From: Streptomyces sp. CBMA291
GTDB lineage: Bacteria > Actinomycetota > Actinomycetes > Streptomycetales > Streptomycetaceae
Length of the DNA stretch: 64,000 nucleotides
Direction of reading: 5' to 3'
Assembly (NCBI RefSeq): GCF_014596525.1
Contig: NZ_MSJP01000045.1
Coordinates: forward strand, 19,675 to 83,674
The position numbers were made by a program, and so were the translations under genes. The notes below the pieces were generated by a model that was given only the letters and a program-made list of their open reading frames with translations, made no database searches and was not told the origin of the DNA. The first letter of the stretch is position 1; the number at the start of each line of letters is the position of its first letter. Shown in pieces: positions 47,801 through 56,069 of this stretch.

Positions 47801-47971
47801 CGGCCCGGACCCGGACCCAAGACCGGACCCGCCCCCCGACGCCGTTTCCATCCCTTCCCCCGTCCCCGTCCCCGCCCCCATCCCAGGCGGCAGCGGACCA
47901 GGCCCCCCGTCCGGACCCCAGCCCGGTCCCTGCCCCTGCCCCGGGTCCTGTCCCCGGTCTCGTGCCGTCAT
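44864..47971 (-). CDS. Large membrane sensor phosphatase: Cache-like, PAS, GAF, SpoIIE PP2C and HATPase domains
   Basis: 1035 residues. The first 120 are a Gly/Ser/Pro low-complexity stretch, with long GSGSGS runs. Two membrane segments (about 138-160 and 297-318) flank an extracellular sensor of sCache/CitA type. Then follow a PAS domain (HAVREGVLIVGPDQRLLLANDEARRLLGL), a GAF domain, a PP2C/SpoIIE phosphatase (AGGDWFDVIPLP, LVVGDVVGHGL, SAGHPGPAVV, FTDGLLQDRE) and an anti-sigma-type ATPase (ELITNAVRYGAEP, DEGGRGLYLV). It likely acts on anti-anti-sigma factors. It overlaps the upstream phosphatase gene by 4 bases. Confidence 0.92.
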   Translation of the reverse strand: MTARDRGQDPGQGQGPGWGPDGGPGPLPPGMGAGTGTGEGMETASGGGSGLGSGSGPGAASGAAAAGAGPGDRSGSGSGPRNGSGSGNGSGSGSGSGSGSGNRPGSGNGSGSGGRAAVPVGDPGADGQRASGLRSVAGQVFALEALISLLVILAAVVITFQQARGNTVQDARVRSLAVAEGFAQGPGLDAALTSPNPTAVLQPRAEAARRAAGVDFVTVLSPSGLRYTASDPSLIGTMATGDFTRAAVDGESFTERFHRDPNDGVRAVVPVIDARGRIVGLVTSGIQVESLTHATEGKLFWLVGAAAGALVLSVGGAGLVSRRLRRQTHGLGPAEMTRMKEHHEAVLHAVREGVLIVGPDQRLLLANDEARRLLGLPEDAERRHVTDLGLDPRTAELLVSGRAATDEVHRAGDRLLAVNVRPTAPEGVGSGCVMTMRDTTELAALTGRAAVARGRLQLLYEAGVRIGTTLEVKRTAEELAEVAVPRFADFATVELLDPVLRGEEPTGGVITEMRRTALSGVRPHPPLRPVGDVLRFDVPGAPIAMALAAGHAVVQTELLAAEGWQTQEPEKSAETLAYGMHSLLTVPLRARGVVLGMANFWRSDTPEPFGEEDLSFAEELAARAAVAIDNARRFTREHTMAVTLQRSLLPRALPEVSAVEVAYRYLPARAGAGGDWFDVIPLPGARVALVVGDVVGHGLHAAATMGRLRTAVHNFSTLDVPPDELLRHLDELTGRIDEREPEGPDGEERRREEGITGATCLYVIYDPASGLCAVASAGHPGPAVVSPDGQVEFPEVPPGLPLGVGLGETPFETTELRLPEGSKLVLFTDGLLQDRERARDVGSGLGLLRTALARPDRSPEQTCADVLATLLSPSPGDDIALLVARTRLLDPARIAEWEVPRDPSAVSPVRNAAAAKLSEWGLDRLAFTAELILSELITNAVRYGAEPIRVRLLHDRTLICEVSDGSSTSPHLRHAAATDEGGRGLYLVAQYAERWGTRYERRGKTIWAELRVTGDDPEPPTPAIPDLDALEDLAW

Positions 47972-50034
47972 CCCGTGCTCCTGGCGATGAGCAGGGCCAC
48001 GTCGTCCGCCGCGCCCGGTCGGCGCAGCGCTCGCAGGAGGTGGTCGCAGGTTTCCTCCAGGGGGCCCCGGGCGTCGTCGAGCAGGCGCACCAGGAGGGCC
48101 AGCCGCTCGTCGATCGCCTCGTCTCGGGTCTCGATCAGGCCGTCCGTGTAGAGCACCAGCCGGTCGCCGGGCCGAAAGGCCACCCGGGCCGTGTGGAACG
48201 TCCCGCCGCCCACCCCGAGCGGCACCCCCGGCGACACCCGCACCAGTTCCGCGGGGCCGTCCGCCGGGACCCGTACGGGCGGCAGATGGCCCGCGTTCGC
48301 GATCCGGCAGCGGCCCCGGACGGGGTCGTGCACCGCGAACAGACAGGTCGCGATGGAGTGCTCCAGGCCCTCCGTGATCCGGTCCAGATGCCGCAGGACC
48401 TGGGCGGGCGCGAGGCCGAGGTCCGCGAAGGCGCAGGTCGCGGTCCGCAGCCGGCCCATCGTCGCCGCCGCGTCGATGCCGCTGCCCATCACGTCCCCGA
48501 CGACGAGCGCCGTCCGGTCGTCGGGCAGCGCGATCACGTCGTACCAGTCGCCGCCCACCTCGCTCGACGCCTGCGCGGGCTGGTAGCGCACCGCGATCTC
48601 CAGGCCCGCCCGCTCCGGGGGCGCGCCCGGCAGCAGACTGCGCTGGAGCGTCACGGCGGAGTTCCGGACGCTCTGGTACCAGCGGGCGTTGTCGATGCTC
48701 ACCGCCGCGCGGGCCGCCAGCTCCGTCGCGAGGAGGACGTCGTCGCCGTCGAAGGGCAGCGGATTGCGGTCCCGCTTGAGGTCGAGCGCGCCGAGCACCT
48801 CGCCGCGCGCGATCAGCGGCACCGCCAGATAGGAGTGCACCCCGGCCCGAGCGAGCCGCTGCGCCGCCTCGGGGTCGCGCGCTATCCGCTCCAGGTCCCC
48901 GGGGCCGACCCGCTCGACGAGCACCGGCCGGCCGGTGCGCACGCACCGGGTGACGAGCCGGTCCGCCCCGTACCGGGCGACCGCCCCGGTCGGGTCCGCG
49001 GCCTCCCGTGCCTCGGTCGGCCCCGCCGCCTTCACCGCGAGCGCCCGGAACAGCTCGGGCCCCTCCTCGGGGGCGCCGGGCCGGTGCAGCATCAGGACGG
49101 AGTCGAGGACGTCGACGGCGGCGATGTCCGCCAGCTCCGGCACCACCACGTCCGCCAGCTCGGCGGCGGTCCGCTCCACCTCCAGGGTGGTGCCGACCCG
49201 GGCCGAGGCGTCGGCGACGAGCGCGAGCCGCCGCCGGGACCGGGCCGCCTCCGCGTCCGCCCGGTGCTGCTCGGTCACGTCGATCACGGAGAGGGCGACG
49301 CCCAGGACCCGGCCCTCGGCGCCGTCCAGCCGGTAGAGCGACACCGCCCAGGTGTGGTCACGGCCGGGATCGGCGGGGGTCCTGCCGACGAGGGACCGGT
49401 CGAGCAGCGGGGTCCCGGTGGCCAGGACGGACCGCAGCGAGGCTTCCAGGGAGTCGGCGTCCAGCTCCGGAAGCATGTCGCCGATCCGCCGCCCGACGTG
49501 CAGCGCGGCCGGTACGCCGTTGATCCGCTCCAGGGCCGGGTTGACCAGGACGTAACGCAGCTCGGAGTCGAGGACGGCGAGGCCGATGGGGGACTGGGAG
49601 ACCAGCCGGTCGGAGAGCGCGAGACCGGTCTCGATCCGCTCCACGGTGGCGTGGTCGGCGGCGATGCCCAGCGCGAACAGGCCTCCCTGGTCGTCGGCGA
49701 GCCGCATGTTGCGGAACTCGACCCGCCGCACGGTGCCGTTCTTGTGCCGTACGGGGAAGGTGCCCGCCCAGACGGTGCCGTCCCGCAGCACCTCGCCGAA
49801 GAGCCGCAGCGCCTCCTCGCGGTGCTCCGCGCCGACGATGAGCCGGGCCACGTACCGCCCGAGGGCCTCCTCGGCGGGGAAGCCGAAGAGGGCCTCCGCC
49901 TGGGGGCTCCACAGCACGATCCGCCCCCGGGCGTCCACCACCACGGCGGCGACCCCGAGCACATCGAGGAGCCCCGTGCCGTCCAGGGGTACACCCGCCC
50001 GCCCCGCCGTCCTCGGGAAGGAACCGGCCGTCAC
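47968..50034 (-). CDS. Cytoplasmic PAS-PAS-GAF-SpoIIE PP2C phosphatase
   Basis: 688 residues with no signal or membrane segments. Two PAS domains (VLGVAAVVVDARGRIVLWSPQAEALFGF, SPIGLAVLDSELRYVLVNPALERING), a GAF domain, and a PP2C/SpoIIE phosphatase with GGDWYDVIALPDDRTALVVGDVMGSG, NAGHLPPVRV and LYTDGLIETRDEAIDERLA. It ends in DDVALLIARSTG without the ATPase domain that its downstream partner has. GTG 50034 follows GGAGGAGG. It couples to the next gene (ATGA), so the two are made together and may act on the same or paired targets. Confidence 0.93.
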   Translation of the reverse strand: MTAGSFPRTAGRAGVPLDGTGLLDVLGVAAVVVDARGRIVLWSPQAEALFGFPAEEALGRYVARLIVGAEHREEALRLFGEVLRDGTVWAGTFPVRHKNGTVRRVEFRNMRLADDQGGLFALGIAADHATVERIETGLALSDRLVSQSPIGLAVLDSELRYVLVNPALERINGVPAALHVGRRIGDMLPELDADSLEASLRSVLATGTPLLDRSLVGRTPADPGRDHTWAVSLYRLDGAEGRVLGVALSVIDVTEQHRADAEAARSRRRLALVADASARVGTTLEVERTAAELADVVVPELADIAAVDVLDSVLMLHRPGAPEEGPELFRALAVKAAGPTEAREAADPTGAVARYGADRLVTRCVRTGRPVLVERVGPGDLERIARDPEAAQRLARAGVHSYLAVPLIARGEVLGALDLKRDRNPLPFDGDDVLLATELAARAAVSIDNARWYQSVRNSAVTLQRSLLPGAPPERAGLEIAVRYQPAQASSEVGGDWYDVIALPDDRTALVVGDVMGSGIDAAATMGRLRTATCAFADLGLAPAQVLRHLDRITEGLEHSIATCLFAVHDPVRGRCRIANAGHLPPVRVPADGPAELVRVSPGVPLGVGGGTFHTARVAFRPGDRLVLYTDGLIETRDEAIDERLALLVRLLDDARGPLEETCDHLLRALRRPGAADDVALLIARSTG

Positions 50035-50208
50035 ACTGCCCTCCTCCCGCCGCGCCCGTGCCTTCCTCCATGCTCCCCGCCCACCGGCCCCGGCGCACCG
50101 CGAGCGGCCCCGAGCGATCCCTGAACCCCGCCGTAGGGGACCCGTTCGACCCGGCGCCGCCCGCCCCTTAGGGGGCCAGGCCCCCCAGGGGTTCCGGAAG
50201 GCCCCCCG

Positions 50209-50652
50209 TCACCCGACCGGAGCCCCGCCGCTCGTATCGGCCCGCCCGGCGCCCCGCCCCTCGTACCGCAGCGCCGCCCCCGTCACCAGCGCGCCCAGGC
50301 CCTCCCACAGGCCGACGCCCAGGAAGCCGGTGGGGGCGCGGCCGGTGACGACCGCGAGGGTGAAGACGGCGCAGGTGAGGAGCCGGAAGGGGACCGTCCA
50401 GCGGAAGAAGGGCCGCCAGTCGGCGAGGGCGGCGAGCACGTAGTAGACGCCCATGTTGAGCGCGGCCATCGAGGAGGCCGTCAGGAAGACCAGGGTGTGA
50501 TCGCCTTCGGCGCGCCCGCCGGCGGGCACCGGCTCGAAGCCCATGACCGTGAGCAGGGCGTCGGGGACGATCAGACCGACGGCGCCGAGGGCGGCGGCGA
50601 GCACCCCGAAGACGGCCATGGTCCAGCCGGAGAGGGAACGGGGCAGGCGCAC
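50209..50652 (-). CDS. Small integral membrane protein
   Basis: 147 residues with about four hydrophobic segments (SGWTMAVFGVLAAALGAVGLIVPDALL, LVFLTASSMAALNMGVYYVLAALADW, LTCAVFTLAVVTGR, FLGVGLWEGLGALVTGAAL). This resembles DoxX-like or other small actinobacterial membrane families, but no firm family is recognised. GTG 50652 is preceded by GGAGGA at perfect spacing. Longer in-frame starts reach 50823 but cross the inverted repeat at 50676-50739. Confidence 0.75.
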   Translation of the reverse strand: MRLPRSLSGWTMAVFGVLAAALGAVGLIVPDALLTVMGFEPVPAGGRAEGDHTLVFLTASSMAALNMGVYYVLAALADWRPFFRWTVPFRLLTCAVFTLAVVTGRAPTGFLGVGLWEGLGALVTGAALRYEGRGAGRADTSGGAPVG

Positions 50653-50675
50653 GGCGGTCCTCCAGGGGACGAGAG

Positions 50676-50739
50676 CAGGGGCACACCCCACGATCCGGGG
50701 ACGCGTCCGAGCGCGTATTCGAATCGGGGTGTGCCCCTG
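50676..50739. repeat. 14-base inverted repeat in the leader of the small membrane protein
   Basis: CAGGGGCACACCCC (50676-50689) and GGGGTGTGCCCCTG (50726-50739) are perfect inverted repeats 36 bases apart. They lie 24-87 bases upstream of the GTG start on the minus strand. The spacing suits a regulator site pair or an RNA leader structure. No known riboswitch pattern was recognised. Confidence 0.7.
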
Positions 50740-50895
50740 CATACCGTGTGACGGGGTCCGGCAGCCAATCAGCCTCCGCCGGTCAGTGGCCGAACGGCCC
50801 CTCCTGCCGCTCCGGCCGGGCATGACTCGACCGGTTCTCGCCCGTCGCGGCTCGATCAGCCCCCTTGACGCGGGCCAACCGGCCGTGGGCAGGCG

Positions 50896-52344
50896 TCACT
50901 TCAGCGCCGCCGCCATCATCTTCTGCGCCACCGGAGCGGCCAGTCCGTTGCCGCTGACCTCGGAACGGGCCGCGCCCGAGTCCTCGATCATCACCGCCAC
51001 CGCGACCTGCTTCCCCGTTGCGGGGTCCTTCGCGTACGAGGTGAACCACGCGTACGGCGTCTTGCTGTTGTTCTCGCCGTGCTGCGCCGTCCCCGTCTTT
51101 CCGCCGACCTCGGCTCCGGCGACGGCGGCGTTGGTGCCCGTCCCCTTCTCCACGACCGTCCGCATGGCACCGCGCAGCTGTTCCGCCGTGGCGGAGGAGA
51201 CGACCCGCCGGGTGTCCCCGTCCTTGAAGCGGGTGAGCGGGTCGCCGTCGGAGTCCACGACCTCCGACACCATGTGCGGGGCGGCGAGGAGACCGTCGTT
51301 GGCGATCGCCGCCGACACCATCGCCATCTGGAGCGGGGTGGCGGTCACGTCGAACTGGCCGATTCCCGTCAGCGCCGTCTGCGCCCGGTCCATGCCGGAG
51401 GGGTACACGCTCGCGTAGGCGCGGACCGGGACGTCCAGCTCGGTCTCGTTGAACCCGAACTTCTCGGCCATCGCCCGTACCTTCTCCTGCCCCAGGTCGG
51501 CGGCCATCTTCGCGAAGACGTTGTTGCAGGAGTACTGGAGCGCGGTGCGGATCGTGGCGTCCGCGCAGGGGGCCGAGGCGTTCTCGTTCCGCAGCACGGT
51601 CCGGGTGCCGGGCAGGGTGTACGGGTCGGGGCTCCGTGTCGCCGTGTCCACCGAGCCGTAGAGCCCGTCTTCGAGCGCCGCCGCCGCGACGACCAGCTTG
51701 AAGGTCGAGCCGGGCGGCAGCGGCTGGCGCAGCGCCCGGTTGACCAACGGCTTGTCCTCGTCGGCGGTCAGCGCCTGCCAGGCGGCGCCGTCCGAGGTGC
51801 CGGAGATCGTCGACGGGTCGTAGGACGGGGTGGAGAGCATGGCCAGAACGCGCCCGCTCGCCGGATCGACGGCCACGGCGGCGCCCTTCTTCTTCCCGAG
51901 CGCCCTGTACCCCGCCTCCTGCACGTCCGGATCGATCGTTGTGACGACCGTGCCCGGTCGTTGCCGCTCGCGGGTGAGGGCGGCCAGCGGGTTCTTCAGC
52001 CGGTCGTCGGTGCCGTCGAGGACACCGCTGTAGATGCCTTCCAGCTGGGTCGCCCCGTACGCCTGCGAGCTGTAGCCGGTGACCGCCGCGTACAGCTCGC
52101 CTTCGGTGTACGTACGCCGGTACGCGAGGTCCGTTCCCTCCGTCCTCTCCGAGCCGGTGACCGGCGAACCGGCCACGACGATGTTCCCGAGCGGCTGCGC
52201 GTACTGCGCGATCGTCTTCCGCCGGTTCTTCTGGTCGTCCGCGAGCGCCTTCCCCTGGTACGCCTGCATCCAGGTGGCCCGGCCCAGCAGGGCGAGCACC
52301 AGGATCAGCACGAAGACAGAGGTGCGCCTGATCGTCTTGTTCAT
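50896..52344 (-). CDS. Penicillin-binding transpeptidase
   Basis: 482 residues, FtsI/PbpA-like class B enzyme. An N-terminal membrane anchor (residues 8-25) is followed by a dimerisation domain and a transpeptidase domain. The three active-site motifs are Ser213-Thr-Phe-Lys216 (PGSTFKLV), Ser272-Cys-Asn274 (YSCNN) and Lys416-Thr-Gly418 (GGKTGTAQ). It cross-links peptidoglycan outside the membrane and is a beta-lactam target. ATG 52344 (MNKTIRRTSVFVLILV). It is a secondary PBP rather than FtsI, judging by its position outside the dcw cluster. Confidence 0.95.
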   Translation of the reverse strand: MNKTIRRTSVFVLILVLALLGRATWMQAYQGKALADDQKNRRKTIAQYAQPLGNIVVAGSPVTGSERTEGTDLAYRRTYTEGELYAAVTGYSSQAYGATQLEGIYSGVLDGTDDRLKNPLAALTRERQRPGTVVTTIDPDVQEAGYRALGKKKGAAVAVDPASGRVLAMLSTPSYDPSTISGTSDGAAWQALTADEDKPLVNRALRQPLPPGSTFKLVVAAAALEDGLYGSVDTATRSPDPYTLPGTRTVLRNENASAPCADATIRTALQYSCNNVFAKMAADLGQEKVRAMAEKFGFNETELDVPVRAYASVYPSGMDRAQTALTGIGQFDVTATPLQMAMVSAAIANDGLLAAPHMVSEVVDSDGDPLTRFKDGDTRRVVSSATAEQLRGAMRTVVEKGTGTNAAVAGAEVGGKTGTAQHGENNSKTPYAWFTSYAKDPATGKQVAVAVMIEDSGAARSEVSGNGLAAPVAQKMMAAALK

Positions 52345-52520
52345 CGCACCAAGGGGACGAACGGGCCGGTCCGGGGCGTTCCGGGTGTACGTCGTTTCTC
52401 AGCCAACCTTCATGTGGGGCGGGTGGGACGGACGAGCCGGACGAGGTCTCACCGGCACGGCCGCCCGCGCAACCGTCCACCCGCGCAACCGCCCACCCGC
52501 CCCCTGCGTCCTGAAGGTTC

Positions 52521-53003
52521 ATGATCCGACTCGCCACCGCCGCCGATCTGGACGCCGTCGTCGACCTGCACGCCGAGGCCCGTGCCACCTACTACCGGGG
52601 CCATCTCCCCGAGGCCGACTACCGGGGGCCGGAGGAGGTGGCCCGCGCCCGCGAGAGCTGGGCCGCCGCCGTCGGGCGCGGGGCCGTGCTCTGCGCCGTA
52701 CGGGACGGGGAGATCGTGGGCGTCGCCGCCCACGGGGAGCGCGACGGCCTCGCACACCTCACCCAACTCCACGTGCGCCCCGCGCACTGGCGCTCCGGCG
52801 TCGGCACCGCACTGCACGAAGCCTGCGTACGCATCTGGCGGACCGCCGGGACTCCCGCCGTCCGCCTGGAGGTCTTCGACCGGAACGAGCGCGCCCAGGC
52901 CTTCTACGCGGCCCACGGCTGGACCCCCGACCCCGACCACCCCCGAGACGGCGACCACCTCGTGCTCCGGCTCACACCGGGCGGCGAAGCCGAAGCGGAA
53001 TGA
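52521..53003 (+). CDS. GNAT family N-acetyltransferase
   Basis: 160 residues. The GNAT fold motif A is visible in HLTQLHVRPAHWRSGVGTALHEACVRIWRTAG, and motif B in VRLEVFDRNERAQAFYAAHGWTPDPDH. It transfers acetyl from acetyl-CoA to an unknown amine. The ATG at 52521 has GAAGG nearby. Divergent from the PBP gene. It is followed by the FrnE gene 70 bases downstream. Confidence 0.9.
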   Translation: MIRLATAADLDAVVDLHAEARATYYRGHLPEADYRGPEEVARARESWAAAVGRGAVLCAVRDGEIVGVAAHGERDGLAHLTQLHVRPAHWRSGVGTALHEACVRIWRTAGTPAVRLEVFDRNERAQAFYAAHGWTPDPDHPRDGDHLVLRLTPGGEAEAE

Positions 53004-53073
53004 TCCGGACCGGCGGGGGCGTTGTCGGGGGGAACACCTGTCCGTCCACCGGCATCCCTCGGAGAGAAGACAC

Positions 53074-53781
53074 ATGCGCGTCGAGATCTGGAGCGACATC
53101 GCCTGCCCTTGGTGCTACATCGGCAAGGCCCGCTTCGAGAAGGGGCTCGCGGCCTTCGCACACCGCGAGGACATCGAGGTCGTGCACCGTTCCTTCGAGC
53201 TCGACCCCGGCTCCGCCAAGGGCGAGACCGCCCCCGTCCTGGAGATGCTCGCCACGAAGTACGGCCGCACCCTCGACGAGGCGCGGGCCATGGAGGAGCA
53301 CGTCGCGACCAACGCGCGCTCCGAGGGGCTTGAGTACCTCACCGACGGCCGCGACCACGGCAACACCTTCGACATCCACCGGCTGCTGCACCTCGCGAAG
53401 GAGCGCGGACTACAGAGCGAGCTGCTCGACCTGGCCTACCGCGCCAACTTCGCCGAGACGCGCTCCGTCTTCGACGACGCCACCCTGCTGGCGCTCGGCG
53501 TCGAAGCCGGTCTCGACGAGGCCGAGGTCCGGGCCGTCCTCGCCGACCCGACCGCCTACGCCGAAGCCGTCCGCGCCGACGAGCGCGAGGCCGCCGAGCT
53601 GGGCGCCAACGGCGTCCCCTTCTTCGTCCTCGACCGCCGGTACGGCGTCTCCGGCGGCCAGCCCGCCGAGGTCTTCACCCAGGCCCTGGAACAGGCCTGG
53701 CAGGGCCGGGCCCTCCAGCCCGTCGGCGCGGACGCCGAGGTCTGCGGCCCCGACGGCGCCTGCGAGGTCCCGGGAGCCTGA
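53074..53781 (+). CDS. FrnE-like DsbA-family dithiol oxidoreductase
   Basis: 235 residues with the thioredoxin-type active site Cys11-Pro-Trp-Cys14 (SDIACPWCYIGK) and the cis-proline region GANGVPFFVLDRRYGVSGGQ, both typical of FrnE/2-hydroxychromene-isomerase-like DsbA proteins. No signal peptide, so it acts in the cytoplasm. FrnE homologues are linked to polyketide and oxidative-stress pathways; no such cluster is seen here. ATG 53074 follows GGAGAGAAG. Confidence 0.92.
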   Translation: MRVEIWSDIACPWCYIGKARFEKGLAAFAHREDIEVVHRSFELDPGSAKGETAPVLEMLATKYGRTLDEARAMEEHVATNARSEGLEYLTDGRDHGNTFDIHRLLHLAKERGLQSELLDLAYRANFAETRSVFDDATLLALGVEAGLDEAEVRAVLADPTAYAEAVRADEREAAELGANGVPFFVLDRRYGVSGGQPAEVFTQALEQAWQGRALQPVGADAEVCGPDGACEVPGA

Positions 53782-53783
53782 TC

Positions 53784-53935
53784 CCGGGCTCGGGCTCGGG
53801 ACTGAGCCGGAGCCCGATCTGGCCGGAGCCCGACCTGGCCGGAGCCCGACCTGGACCGAGCCTGAGCCCGACTGGGCCCGAGCCTGACCTGGACCGAGCC
53901 TGACCCAGACCCGGCCCGGCCCCAGCAGCCCCGCC
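53784..53935. repeat. Degenerate GC-rich tandem repeat after frnE-like gene
   Basis: Beginning 3 bases past the stop, variants of GGCCGGAGCCCGACCT (about 18 bases) recur seven or more times, for example GGAGCCCGATCTGGCC, GGAGCCCGACCTGGCC and GAGCCTGACCTGGACC. No coding bias and no gene. It lies between two plus-strand genes. Confidence 0.75.
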
Positions 53936-54033
53936 TGTTCCCCAGCCCCCAGCCCCGGCTGACCCCGAGTCCGCCCGGGTTCCCCTCGGCCCCGTCCGTT
54001 GACGGGTGATCGCGGGGAACCCAGGCTGGGTCC

Positions 54034-55119
54034 ATGGATTCCCTGGAAAAGCCGCTCGGAGGCTCCGAGTTCGCGCCGAAGTCGACCTATCTCAACACCT
54101 CCGCCTGCGGGCTGCTGCCCCGCAGGACCGTCGAGGCCGTCACGCGCCTCGCCGAGGAGACCGCCGACGGGCGGCCCGACGGAGCCGGGGACTTCGACAC
54201 CGTGGCCGAGGCCCGAGCCACGTACGCCCGTCTCGTCGGCGTCCCGGCCGAGCGGGTCGCCCTCGGGACCTCCGTCGGCGTGCACTGCGGGATGATCGCC
54301 CAGTCGATGCCCCCGGGGGCCGAGATCCTCTTCGCCGAAGGGGACTTCTCCTCCGTCGTCACCCCCTTCACCATCCGCGGCGACCTCAGGACCCGCTTCG
54401 TCCCGCTCGACCGGCTCGCCGAGTCCATCCGCCCGGGGACCGCGCTCGTCGCCTTCTCCTCCGTGCAGTCGCTGGACGGGCGTACGGCCGATCTCGCGGC
54501 GATACGGGCCGCGGCGGCGGCCCACGGCGCCCGTACGCTCCTCGACGCCACCCAGTCGGCCGGCTGGCTGCCGCTGCGCGCGGGGGAGTGGGACTACACG
54601 GTCGCGGGCGGGTACAAGTACCTGCTCTGTCCGCGCGGCGCCTCCTTCCTCACCGTCACGGAGGAGGCGCAGGACGCGCTGTTGCCGATCCACGCCAACT
54701 GGGTCACCGGCGAGGAGATGTGGGCCAACAGCTACGGCCCCGTCCGTGAACTGGCCCGGTCCGCGCGCCGCTTCGACGAGCCGCCGGTCTTCCACGCGTA
54801 CCACGGCGCGGCCCGGTCGCTCGCGCTCCTGGAGGAGATCGGCATCGAACGGATCGAGGCCCACGACAAGGCGCTCGCCGCCCGCCTCCGTGCCGGTCTG
54901 CTGGCGCTGGGGCACCCGCCGGTCGTGGACGAGTCGACGGTCGTCGCGGTCCCCGGTCTCGGCGCCCGCGCGGGCGCGCTGCGCGAGGCGGGCATCGTCC
55001 TCTCGGACCGCGAGGGCAACCTGCGGGTCTCGTTCCATCTGTACAACACGGTGGCGGACGTGGACCACGTCCTGGACGTCCTGGAGGCCATGGAGGTTCC
55101 GGGGGTCCCGGCGGGCTGA
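54034..55119 (+). CDS. Class V aminotransferase-fold PLP enzyme
   Basis: 361 residues. N-terminal YLNTSACGLLPRRTVEAV and the PLP-binding lysine Lys195 in YTVAGGYKYLLCPRG place it in the class V (cysteine desulfurase/kynureninase-like) fold. A DATQSAGW aspartate lies about 25 residues upstream, as expected. The conserved cysteine of desulfurases is not evident, so it is more likely an aminotransferase or lyase of unknown substrate. ATG 54034 lies on the + strand alone, between two repeat arrays. Confidence 0.85.
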   Translation: MDSLEKPLGGSEFAPKSTYLNTSACGLLPRRTVEAVTRLAEETADGRPDGAGDFDTVAEARATYARLVGVPAERVALGTSVGVHCGMIAQSMPPGAEILFAEGDFSSVVTPFTIRGDLRTRFVPLDRLAESIRPGTALVAFSSVQSLDGRTADLAAIRAAAAAHGARTLLDATQSAGWLPLRAGEWDYTVAGGYKYLLCPRGASFLTVTEEAQDALLPIHANWVTGEEMWANSYGPVRELARSARRFDEPPVFHAYHGAARSLALLEEIGIERIEAHDKALAARLRAGLLALGHPPVVDESTVVAVPGLGARAGALREAGIVLSDREGNLRVSFHLYNTVADVDHVLDVLEAMEVPGVPAG

Positions 55120-55204
55120 TCGGACACCGCCGCCACGGCCGCCGCCGACGGCACAGCCACCGCCGCCGACGTCACCACCCAGGCCGCCCCGCCGTCGCGA
55201 GGGT

Positions 55205-55430
55205 CGGCGCCGCAGACGCTCGGGGCCGTGCCTGTACGGCCCCGAGCCGGGTCGGCCCGAGCCGGAGCCGAACCGGAGCCGAAACCGGAGGAACCGGACC
55301 CGAACCGGATCGGTGTCGGACCCGAGCCGGAGCCGAGTCGAAACCGGATGCGAGCCGAACCGGCCCCGAGTCGGGCCCGAACCGGCTCCGAACGAGCCCC
55401 GAACCGGCCCCGACGAGCGCCGAAGTTCAC
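55205..55430. repeat. Degenerate GAGCCGGAGCC/CCGAACCGG repeat array
   Basis: Short units such as CCGAGCCGGAGCCGA, GGAACCGGACCCGAACCGG and CCGAACCGGCCCCGA recur about a dozen times, starting about 85 bases after the aminotransferase stop. The array ends 10 bases before the convergent MarR gene end. No gene. It resembles the arrays at 53784 and 59653 in style but not in unit sequence. Confidence 0.75.
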
Positions 55431-55440
55431 ACCCCCAGCG

Positions 55441-55953
55441 TCAGCAGCCCTCCCCCGGCCCCGGCCCCGTTCCCGCCCCCTCCTCCGCCTCCCCGCGCAG
55501 GTTCTCCGTCACGAGGTCGAGCAGGCGGGCGAGTTCCTTGCCGTCCGCGGGGGTCAGGCCGTGCAGGGAGAGGGTCTCCAGATCGGTCCACACGCCCTCG
55601 ACCGCCGTGCGCAGCGCCCTGCTCTCCTCCGTCGCCTCGACCAGGACCGCGCGCCGGTCGGCCGGGTCGGGGCCGCGGCGGACGTGGCCGCACAGTTCAA
55701 GGCGCTGGAGCATCTTGGTCACCGTCGAGGCGTCCACCCCGAGGGACTGGATGAGGTCCGACTGGCGGACCGGCCCGCAGCCCCAGAGTCGCATCATCAT
55801 CAGCTCCTGGCCCGGGTAGAGCCCGAGTTCCCGCAGTCTGCGCCCGGCGGCGCTCCGGTGCATCCGGGCGGTGCGGGCCAGGGCGAGGCCGACGGGTCCG
55901 CCCTGGGCGGCGGGCGGCACGAGGCCCGTACAGACAGGGTCGTTTCCGGACAT
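55441..55953 (-). CDS. MarR family transcriptional regulator
   Basis: 170 residues. The winged helix with [67 protein letters not shown] is a clear MarR domain; flanking helices form the dimer interface. The C-terminal 20 residues are a low-complexity tail. ATG 55953 has AAGGAG six bases upstream. Divergent from an Old Yellow Enzyme gene, with two inverted copies of a TTGGTCGGCCAA-type motif between them, so it likely represses that gene and itself. Confidence 0.93.
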   Translation of the reverse strand: MSGNDPVCTGLVPPAAQGGPVGLALARTARMHRSAAGRRLRELGLYPGQELMMMRLWGCGPVRQSDLIQSLGVDASTVTKMLQRLELCGHVRRGPDPADRRAVLVEATEESRALRTAVEGVWTDLETLSLHGLTPADGKELARLLDLVTENLRGEAEEGAGTGPGPGEGC

Positions 55954-55989
55954 GGCGGCTCCTTCGGGACGGCTGCCCGCCAGATTACC

Positions 55990-56049
55990 TTGGTCGGCCA
56001 ATCAAGTGGGTTACAGTGACGGCCGGGCCTTTTACTTGGCCGACCACGT
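55990..56049. promoter_or_regulatory. MarR operator pair between marR and the Old Yellow Enzyme gene
   Basis: TTGGTCGGCCAA (55990-56001) and the inverse-oriented ACTTGGCCGACCACGT (56034-56049) are related in sequence: the second is the reverse complement of a TGGTCGGCCAA-type site. One copy lies near each divergent gene, which fits cooperative control of both by the MarR encoded at 55441-55953. AT-rich patches (aagtgggttacag, cttttactt) between them are probable promoters. Confidence 0.75.
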
Positions 56050-56069
56050 AAATTGTGAAGGGGACAGCC

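Noticed and set aside
52079..53887. A plus-strand open frame spanning the PBP gene, GNAT and FrnE genes
   Set aside because: It is out of frame with the real GNAT and FrnE genes and antisense to the PBP. No domain or codon bias.
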